Shown piece by piece: positions 22,865 through 29,340 of a stretch of DNA of 43,082 nucleotides; position 1 is the stretch's first letter, and each line of letters starts with the position of its first letter. A program made the translations under genes and the position numbers. The notes below the pieces were generated by a model. That model did no database searches, had not been told where the DNA came from, and saw only the letters and a list, made by a program, of their open reading frames with translations. The stretch covers positions 1-43,082 of the forward strand of contig CAMDMA010000031.1 in assembly GCA_945902075.1 (NCBI GenBank). Reading direction: 5' to 3'. This DNA comes from Candidatus Kuenenia stuttgartensis. GTDB taxonomy: Bacteria; Planctomycetota; Phycisphaerae; Phycisphaerales; SM1A02.

Positions 22865-22870
22865 TACTCT
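22865..22870 (+). promoter_or_regulatory. Probable -10 hexamer TACTCT
   Basis: CGCTACTCT ends six bases before the ATG at 22877, the standard spacing seen in this window. Confidence 0.5.
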
Positions 22871-22876
22871 TCGCCG

Positions 22877-25800
22877 ATGCCGCTGCGACTGAACCGTTTC
22901 CGCCCGTTCGCGGGATCCCAACTTGCCATCATGCTCGTGGTGAGTGGTGCAGCGTGCTTCGCGGGCAAAGTGGCAGAGGCGCGGCAGTCGACGCTTCCCG
23001 CAATCGCTGATTCACCCACGGCGCAGGCGCTTTTTGACGACGCGCGCGCGCAGTCGAAGGATAATCCAGCAGAGGCGGCACGGCTCGCTCGTCGATTGCT
23101 CGACGAGTATGGAGAGAAGGTGCTTCGCGTTGGCCTCGAATCCGAGGGGCGCTTCGTCTCGGTTGCGGATGAAACGGAACGCTTTCTCCTCGCCTCCCCG
23201 GAGGTACTCGCGCGATTTCGCGAGATGGAATCGCGCGCGGCCGAGTTGATGCTCGCGGATGTGACTCGTGCGGATGCGGGCGTGTATGCCACCGCTGCGC
23301 GTCGACGGCTCACGCGCGCGGGTCTCGTCGCGACGTTGCGATTGGCCGAACAACTCGTGCAGGCCGACCGCGCGGAGGCCGCGCTTTCGATGATCTCGCG
23401 CGTGTCTCGTCATCCAGATTTGGCGACGACCGACGCGGTTGGATTCGGGTTTATCGAGGCGGTTGCCGCTGCGCGTGTTGGAGAAAATTCGCGCCGTGAT
23501 CGAGCACTTGCACGACTTGCGGAGCTTGAAGCGGCTGGCGTCGTCGGTGCGGCCGATGCTGCGCGCGTCGCGCGGAGTACGCTTCCGAACGATCGCGATG
23601 CGGGTGCGCGTACACCGCTTGTCGTTGGCCCATCGGTCGAAGCACCGACGGCTGAGTGGCAGCAAGTGTGGGAACTTCCGCTCGAACGCACGCTTTTTCG
23701 CAGGATTTTTGAGTCGTCCGCCGGCCGGATCAATCCGCGCACGGTCGATGCTGCACGGACGAGTGCAAACTGGATGACAAGCGTTCCAGTGGTGCTTGGC
23801 GATCGCGTCTTTGTCAACGAGGGTGAGGACATCCGCGCCATCGATATCGACTCGCGCGACGAGATCTGGTCGCGCCCACTTGGTATGGGCGGCATGGAGC
23901 GTGAATTTGGCGCAGTCGGCGACATGGCGGGAATCGCCGTGGACGAGGGTGCGCTGGTGACATACGAAGGCCACGCTTTTTCAAATATGCGCAATGCACC
24001 GTCGCGCGTGTGGTGCCTCGATCCGCGTAACGGAGCGGTGCGTTGGAGCATCGACCTCGACTCGCATGAGGATCGCGCCGAGCTCGCTGGTCTCTTCCCT
24101 GTCGGCACTCCGCTTCTCCTTTCCGATGTCGTCGTCGTCGCTGCACGAAAGCCCACCCAGCGGCTCGAGCAGGTCGACTGGTTGATCGGACTCGATCGAC
24201 GCGACGGCAGCGTGCGTTGGGCGACCTCGATTGCCGGCGCGCCGGGCACCCGAGCCATCGCGGGCCGGCGGCAGGCTGGAATGGATGTGGATGGCGAGGC
24301 GGTCATTGTTGGGACGCCGCTTGGTGTAATCGCTCGTGTACGTGCGTTGGATGGTGCGATCGAATGGCTTCGCCGAACGCCGGTGCCGTTGAACGAGCCA
24401 CCGTTTGGTGCGGAGCCTTGGGAACTCGGCGGACCGGTCGTCGTCGGTGACCGCGTAGTCTCGATCGCGGCGGACGACACGGAGATTGTGGCGCTGGATC
24501 GAGCGACCGGTACGTTGCTCGAGACACGTCCCATCGGCCCCGGGACAAGTTGGTCGTCTCCGCGCTACCTCTTGCCGATTCAATCGGACGCCAGTACTCC
24601 AATCGTCCTTGGCGTTGGCAACGACATCATTGCCTTCGATGCACGCGATTTGTCGAAGCGGCTTTGGACGCTTTCAAACGCTGTCGACGCGTTCGCGCCC
24701 GCTCGAGCTGGAGTCGGAAATCGACTCGGAATCCGAGGTCGCGTGAGTTCCGCTGGCGGCTTGCTGCTCGTTCCCGGTGTCGAGGATTATCTCGTCGTCG
24801 ATGCGCGCAGTGGTGCGATCGTTGCGCGCATCCCTGAGCAAAAGCCTGGAAATGCGGTGATGCTCGCGGACCGAATCGTGGCGGTTGGCGATGAATCGGT
24901 GCGCGTACTGATGCCGCCTTCGCGTGCGGAAGAGATTCTGCGTGCGCGGCTGGCTGCTTCGCCCGACGATCCCGGCGCGGCGATCGCGCTTCTTGGGCTT
25001 GCGAAACGCACCGGACGCTGGACGATCGCGCTCGAATCTGCGCGCGCAGCCCAATCGGCTCTTGCTCGCGGGAAGAGTTCGGAGGCACTGCGAACCGAAC
25101 TCATGAACCATCTGATCGAGCTCGCAAGCCTTGATCCAGCTGAGGGCGACGCTGCGTACGAGGTGATCACGGCGATCGCTGATTCGCCAAAGCTCCGGGT
25201 GCGTGGTGCTCTCGCGCGCGGCGACTACCTTCGGAGTGCGGGTCGGACGACCGAGGCCGTCGAGGTCTGGCGCGCGCTTGCCTCCGACCAGGCCACGCGG
25301 GGCGAAGTCCTTGGGGTGGATGGTCCTGGCCGCTCGGTCCGCCTCGAGGCGCTGCGTCGGATTGCGCAGATGGCTTCTCGCGACACCGAACTCGCCGCAG
25401 TTCTTGAATCAGACGCGCGTGCGCGACTCACGGTTCTCGGGGCAGCACCTGAGGCAACCCGTGAAGTAGCACCCGAAGCAGCCCCGCCGGGACAGCCACC
25501 AAGTCCGGCCCAACTCATCGATTTCGCCATCGAGTTTCCTCGGACGACTGCCACCGTCGCGGCCGTTGTCGAGGCGACCCGCAACATGGCAGAGGTTCCA
25601 GCAATCACTGCGCTCGTCTCGACGCTCGAAGAGTGCGCCATCCCCCCAGCACGGGTCGACCTACTTCCACCTCTTCGTGCCGCACTCGCTGAGCGCCTCG
25701 TCGATCCCGCGCATCGCGAACGTGTGCTCGCCCGCGTAGACCGCCGACTTGCACAACTACTCGTCGCAAGCGGCATCGAAACCGCGCCTGGAACCGACCG

Positions 25801-27148
25801 ACTCCCTCGCGTCGGGAACGAGCCTGGAGTTGGGCTCGAAATTCGCGCAAAAATCGCACGTTTCGACGCTGTCGGCGCTGCGCAGCGCGATCCGTCGCTT
25901 GCGCTCGCCGTCCTTGAAGGTTCGCTCGTCCGTCTTTCCTCGGAGACCCTCGCGCCCGAATGGCGACTGCGTCTCGACGACCGTGATCCGCTCGTACTTT
26001 GGGCGCGTGATCGAGTCGTTGTGTGGCAGTCGTCGATCGGCAGCGGAGAGAGCGCGTCCATCATCGAACCGGTCGGCGGCACGCTTGTGTACTCGACGCC
26101 GAAAGCCGCTGCGCTTTGGCTTGACGGGGAGTTGCCGGCGGGAGACCAAGGCGCGTCGCGTGGTCCAAACGGCGAGGCGTTCATCCCCACGCAGGTCGTT
26201 CCGGTGTGCGACGGTGAATCGCTGGTGCTCGTGCGGCGTAGCGGCCAAATCGCGCGGTTTGGTGTGGCGGACGAGATCCCGGATCCGAAGACGAGTCGCG
26301 GGATTCTCTCGAAGATCTATGCGGTTTCCCTCGCGGACGGTCTTCTCACCATCGCCGGGCGCAGCGCAACGGGCAACTCGCCAACCGCGACAGTTGCGGT
26401 ACTTGATGCCCGAACACTTGAGGAGTTTGTTCGCTTTCAGACGGCAACCGGCGAGGATGTGCGTTGGGCATTCGCAACCGCGCTTGGCGAAGTGTTCGTC
26501 GGAACCGCCACCGCCGTCGAGCGGTGGGCCATCGATGCCACAGGCGTACCGCGCCTCGCCATGCTCGCGCGCGGTGCGCTTTCGGACGACACCGAAAGTC
26601 CGGTCCTTGTGGGCGCAAATCTCCTCACAGCGCGACCAACGGGAACCGTCTCACTCATTCCCATCTTTGATGGTCCAATCCGCATGCTTGAGTTCCCCGG
26701 CGCCGCCGAGGATGGTTCCCGCTCCGTGCGAGCCCTGATTCCCATTCCTGAGGGAGTCGTCGTCCATTTCAGCGATCGCCTCATGCTGGTGGCGCCGACT
26801 GGAGAGATCGCAGGGGTCGATGCATCCGCGCGAGCCCGAAATTTTGGCTTCGCCATCGCGACCAGCGGTGGAATCCTGCAGGTCGATGGTCTCGGCTTGG
26901 CCGATTCCGATGGTGTTGGGAACGAAACGCGCGGGGAGTACATCTCTGTGATCCAGAATCTCTCCCGTCGGCATGGACTGCGCATCGAGGGACGGGCCTT
27001 TGAGGTTCGTTGCAGCGGCGAGCGATTTGAGCGAGCGACTGTCCTAGATGGGTGGATGATCCTTTCCGCTCGGAATGGATCAACCGCGATTCCGCTCCCA
27101 GAATCCGGCACGACATCCCCACGCGGAGGGGTTGACAGCGCCGAGTGA
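22877..27148 (+). CDS. Giant exported protein with two PQQ-like beta-propeller regions
   Basis: This 1423-residue protein has an N-terminal signal sequence ('LAIMLVVSGAACFAGKVAEA', about residues 17-36). A helical, TPR-like region follows to about residue 240. The first PQQ-type propeller covers about 300-650, with blades such as 'VWCLDPRNGAVRWSIDLD', 'LIGLDRRDGSVRWATSIAG' and 'IVALDRATGTLLETRPIG'. A second helical region (about 680-960) has 'AAIALLGLAKRTGRWTIALE'. A second, more degenerate propeller runs from about 970 to the end. No catalytic or haem (CxxCH) motif was seen, so it is more likely a scaffold or assembly factor than a dehydrogenase; BamB-like roles are one possibility. Start ATG 22877 has TACTCT six bases upstream. 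Its TGA overlaps the GTG of the acidic gene. Confidence 0.82.
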   Translation: MPLRLNRFRPFAGSQLAIMLVVSGAACFAGKVAEARQSTLPAIADSPTAQALFDDARAQSKDNPAEAARLARRLLDEYGEKVLRVGLESEGRFVSVADETERFLLASPEVLARFREMESRAAELMLADVTRADAGVYATAARRRLTRAGLVATLRLAEQLVQADRAEAALSMISRVSRHPDLATTDAVGFGFIEAVAAARVGENSRRDRALARLAELEAAGVVGAADAARVARSTLPNDRDAGARTPLVVGPSVEAPTAEWQQVWELPLERTLFRRIFESSAGRINPRTVDAARTSANWMTSVPVVLGDRVFVNEGEDIRAIDIDSRDEIWSRPLGMGGMEREFGAVGDMAGIAVDEGALVTYEGHAFSNMRNAPSRVWCLDPRNGAVRWSIDLDSHEDRAELAGLFPVGTPLLLSDVVVVAARKPTQRLEQVDWLIGLDRRDGSVRWATSIAGAPGTRAIAGRRQAGMDVDGEAVIVGTPLGVIARVRALDGAIEWLRRTPVPLNEPPFGAEPWELGGPVVVGDRVVSIAADDTEIVALDRATGTLLETRPIGPGTSWSSPRYLLPIQSDASTPIVLGVGNDIIAFDARDLSKRLWTLSNAVDAFAPARAGVGNRLGIRGRVSSAGGLLLVPGVEDYLVVDARSGAIVARIPEQKPGNAVMLADRIVAVGDESVRVLMPPSRAEEILRARLAASPDDPGAAIALLGLAKRTGRWTIALESARAAQSALARGKSSEALRTELMNHLIELASLDPAEGDAAYEVITAIADSPKLRVRGALARGDYLRSAGRTTEAVEVWRALASDQATRGEVLGVDGPGRSVRLEALRRIAQMASRDTELAAVLESDARARLTVLGAAPEATREVAPEAAPPGQPPSPAQLIDFAIEFPRTTATVAAVVEATRNMAEVPAITALVSTLEECAIPPARVDLLPPLRAALAERLVDPAHRERVLARVDRRLAQLLVASGIETAPGTDRLPRVGNEPGVGLEIRAKIARFDAVGAAQRDPSLALAVLEGSLVRLSSETLAPEWRLRLDDRDPLVLWARDRVVVWQSSIGSGESASIIEPVGGTLVYSTPKAAALWLDGELPAGDQGASRGPNGEAFIPTQVVPVCDGESLVLVRRSGQIARFGVADEIPDPKTSRGILSKIYAVSLADGLLTIAGRSATGNSPTATVAVLDARTLEEFVRFQTATGEDVRWAFATALGEVFVGTATAVERWAIDATGVPRLAMLARGALSDDTESPVLVGANLLTARPTGTVSLIPIFDGPIRMLEFPGAAEDGSRSVRALIPIPEGVVVHFSDRLMLVAPTGEIAGVDASARARNFGFAIATSGGILQVDGLGLADSDGVGNETRGEYISVIQNLSRRHGLRIEGRAFEVRCSGERFERATVLDGWMILSARNGSTAIPLPESGTTSPRGGVDSAE

Positions 27149-27855
27149 AGGCGCGACAACTCCCGGGCCTCTTGGTTTCATCCTCTACAGAGTTTCCCCC
27201 GAGGTTTATTTTGGTCTCCGATCTCTCAAACGAGTCGAGCCATCCGTCCGATACACCGCCGTCGGGCCAGCGATCAGTGTCGATCGCGGCCAAGGCCGAC
27301 AGGAACGCGTCACCCATGCTTGCAGTAGCAGCCCACGAAATCGAACTCTTTATCGCCTCCGGCTCCAACCACGGCACGAGCCACGGAATGAGCAATCTCC
27401 AAAGCCGCAGCCACTTCAGTCGACAGCAGACCATCGGAGCCGAGCTGAGCATGTCTGCCAGCTCGTTTGATGCCTGCACGACCGCACTTCCATTGACGAC
27501 CGAGTTCCTCGGCGCGTCGATGGGTGGGTTTCCGCTCTCCGCCATGACCATCGTCGCCCGCGACGAAGATGAGGACGAGGACTTCGAGATCGAGGACGAC
27601 GACGACGACTTCGGCGACGAAGATGACTTCGGCGACGAAGACGCCGAGGACGAGGACGAGGACGAGGACGAAGAGGACGAAGACGAGGACGACGACCTCG
27701 ACGACGATGAAGAAGAAGAGGAAGCTGAGGAAGCTGAGGAAGCGGAGGAAGAAGAGGAAGAAGAGGAAGAAGAGGAAGAAGAATTCGGTGACGAAGAAGA
27801 GGACGAGGACTTCCTCGAGGATGAAGACGCCGAGGAAGAGGAAGAAGAAGAGTGA
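27145..27855 (+). CDS. Extremely acidic Asp/Glu-repeat protein
   Basis: The C-terminal 100 residues are almost only Asp and Glu, with Phe-Gly-Asp-Glu-Asp units ('DDDFGDEDDFGDEDAEDED') and then long Glu runs. The DNA there is a polypurine tract (40 uninterrupted purines, 27744-27783). The frame is open back to a GTG at 27145 that overlaps the propeller gene's TGA (GTGA), giving 236 residues with a Ser-rich N-terminal half of no known family. Start is uncertain: ATG 27316, 27451 or 27544 are alternatives, the last giving a 103-residue acidic protein starting 'MTIVARDEDEDED'. Possible roles, all inference, are calcium or cation buffering or binding basic proteins. The antisense strand gives an artefactual Phe/Leu-rich frame. 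A shared hairpin follows at 27939. Confidence 0.6.
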   Translation: MKARQLPGLLVSSSTEFPPRFILVSDLSNESSHPSDTPPSGQRSVSIAAKADRNASPMLAVAAHEIELFIASGSNHGTSHGMSNLQSRSHFSRQQTIGAELSMSASSFDACTTALPLTTEFLGASMGGFPLSAMTIVARDEDEDEDFEIEDDDDDFGDEDDFGDEDAEDEDEDEDEEDEDEDDDLDDDEEEEEAEEAEEAEEEEEEEEEEEEEFGDEEEDEDFLEDEDAEEEEEEE

Positions 27856-27938
27856 CGATTCCGTCGCTTTCTTGAGCTTGTGAGCCGGCGTTCTGCCTGA
27901 GCCGCATTCGTGAGCGTCCGTCATACCAATGCAAACAA

Positions 27939-27960
27939 AGGCCCCGCACACGCGGGGCCT
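27939..27960. terminator. Bidirectional terminator between acidic gene and T2SS operon
   Basis: aggccccgc (27939-27947) pairs with gcggggcct (27952-27960) around acac. Followed by cttcttt on the plus strand and by ctttgttt on the minus strand, it can stop both converging units. Confidence 0.8.
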
Positions 27961-28036
27961 CTTCTTTGTCGCGTTCGACGCGGCGGCGGTCGTGTCTCGA
28001 TTCCGCGCCCTGGAGAACAGCGTCGTTTGCTATTGG

Positions 28037-29314
28037 CTACCGCGGCAAACGGGCGATGAGGAGCCGCACGCCATTGCGTTCCGGCGCCACCAGTAGGACG
28101 GACGGCGCGCCCTCGATTTCAGGCAGCGCTCGAGGCACCGCAACGGAATCGAGTAGCACCGTTCCGGCGTCGGTGGTGGTGGTGCTTGATGGATCGTCGT
28201 CGACCGAGCGGATGCGTACGCGCCGCCCGATGAGCATCGCAGTTCGTCTGTCATCAATGCGCCCGGCCGCGAGGACGCTGCCTTGGAACGGGCGCAGGCC
28301 ATCCGCATCGTTCCAACGAACAAGCGAGCCGAGCGACGGATGAAAAAGCAGCCAGTCGCGTCCGTCCACGCCATCGCGCGCACCTTGCGGGGCGAGCATT
28401 TGAAGTGCAGTCTCATCGTTGGCACGGTCGCTGATAAACGCGCGCACGAGCGATTGTTTGAGCGACTCATCACTCGCGGGATCGGCGGAGGCAAGCTCAA
28501 GAATGCCATCGCGGAGTGAGATCGCAAAGACACGCGAGCCGTCGCTATTGAAGACCGGCAACACGTAACTGCGCACACCGTCGCCCGACAACCGCAGCGA
28601 GCGACCATCCTGGCGCACGACGAGGTCAAACATCCGTTCGGTCCACTCGTGCGACGAGTAGGCAAGTTGTCCGGCTGGTCCGAGGACAGCGAACGCATTG
28701 ACCTTCCCATCTTGCACCAACCATTCAGGCTCGTCGCTGCCCCAGTCGACGCGTCCGATCCATCGAGCGCCATCGCTGCGCGGACTCTCGACGAGAAATC
28801 CCTTCGCGTCACTGCTGCGCCCGAGTATCAAGCCACCCTCGGTTTCACCAAGCCGAACAATGCCTCGAGTATCAAGGCGGTACATGGCAATCCGCGAGGC
28901 CACTGGCGGTCGCTGCCCGGGCCGTGCGAGGAGTGTCGTGAGATCGGGCACCGCACCAGTCTGCACCGCAAAATGTCGTCCATCCGGGGCGAAGAGGGGC
29001 AGGGTGTATCCGTCGGTCGCGATGAAGCCCATGGGACGGAGGTCAATGGACACCACACTTCCGATGATCTTTCCCGGCATCCCCGGCGCTCGAACTGGCG
29101 CATCCGAGACCGCTTCGCCACTCGCAACCGTCGCGGTCGGCTTCGTTGCTGGCTTGGGCTTCGGCGGCTTGCGCGCGGACTGGCAGCCAGTGATCGCAGC
29201 CAAGCTCACGCAGCACGCGACGCGCAGCACGTGCCCCGCGCTTCGGGAAAGGGAGGCCGCACCCGTCGCGCAGGAGCGCGACGGGTGCGGAGATGGTTTC
29301 TCACGTGCAAGCAT
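28037..29314 (-). CDS. Lipoprotein with propeller-like repeats, last gene of T2SS operon
   Basis: The 425-residue product has a long N-terminus ending in the lipobox 'CCVSLAAITGC' (Cys44 from ATG 29314). A later GTG at 29230 would give a 16-residue signal peptide, and a TTG at 29326 is also possible. After a Pro/Lys/Thr linker, the mature part has repeated strands such as 'TLPLFAPDGRHFAVQTG', 'YVLPVFNSDGSRVFAISLRD' and 'LLFHPSLGSLVRWNDADGL', which look like WD40/TolB-type propeller blades. No enzyme motif is seen. It follows gspD by 26 bases in the same operon, so an outer-membrane or secretin-associated role (pilotin-like assistance or cargo recognition) is inferred, not shown. Pilotins are much smaller, so it is not one of the known types. 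Confidence 0.75.
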   Translation of the reverse strand: MLAREKPSPHPSRSCATGAASLSRSAGHVLRVACCVSLAAITGCQSARKPPKPKPATKPTATVASGEAVSDAPVRAPGMPGKIIGSVVSIDLRPMGFIATDGYTLPLFAPDGRHFAVQTGAVPDLTTLLARPGQRPPVASRIAMYRLDTRGIVRLGETEGGLILGRSSDAKGFLVESPRSDGARWIGRVDWGSDEPEWLVQDGKVNAFAVLGPAGQLAYSSHEWTERMFDLVVRQDGRSLRLSGDGVRSYVLPVFNSDGSRVFAISLRDGILELASADPASDESLKQSLVRAFISDRANDETALQMLAPQGARDGVDGRDWLLFHPSLGSLVRWNDADGLRPFQGSVLAAGRIDDRRTAMLIGRRVRIRSVDDDPSSTTTTDAGTVLLDSVAVPRALPEIEGAPSVLLVAPERNGVRLLIARLPR

Positions 29315-29340
29315 GGGGTGCTGCAAATGGTCAGCAAGGT

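Noticed and set aside
25225-26190. Minus-strand frame of 321 codons inside the propeller gene
   Set aside because: Antisense to a gene with clear PQQ-type blades; Arg/Ser/Thr-rich composition without motifs.
27132-27137. TTGACA as a -35 box for the acidic gene
   Set aside because: The hexamer 17-18 bases downstream (gacaac/acaact) is not a credible -10, and the sequence is inside the propeller coding region.
26781-27551. Minus-strand frame of 256 codons overlapping the propeller C-terminus and the gap after it
   Set aside because: It shares third codon positions with the plus-strand frame, so it is open for the same reason. It overlaps a firm gene by 370 bases, and the plus frame continues into the acidic repeats.
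27310-27951. Phe/Leu/Val-rich 'membrane protein' on the minus strand
   Set aside because: It is the complement of GAG/GAA/GAC runs; the hydrophobic composition is an artefact of the acidic repeat.
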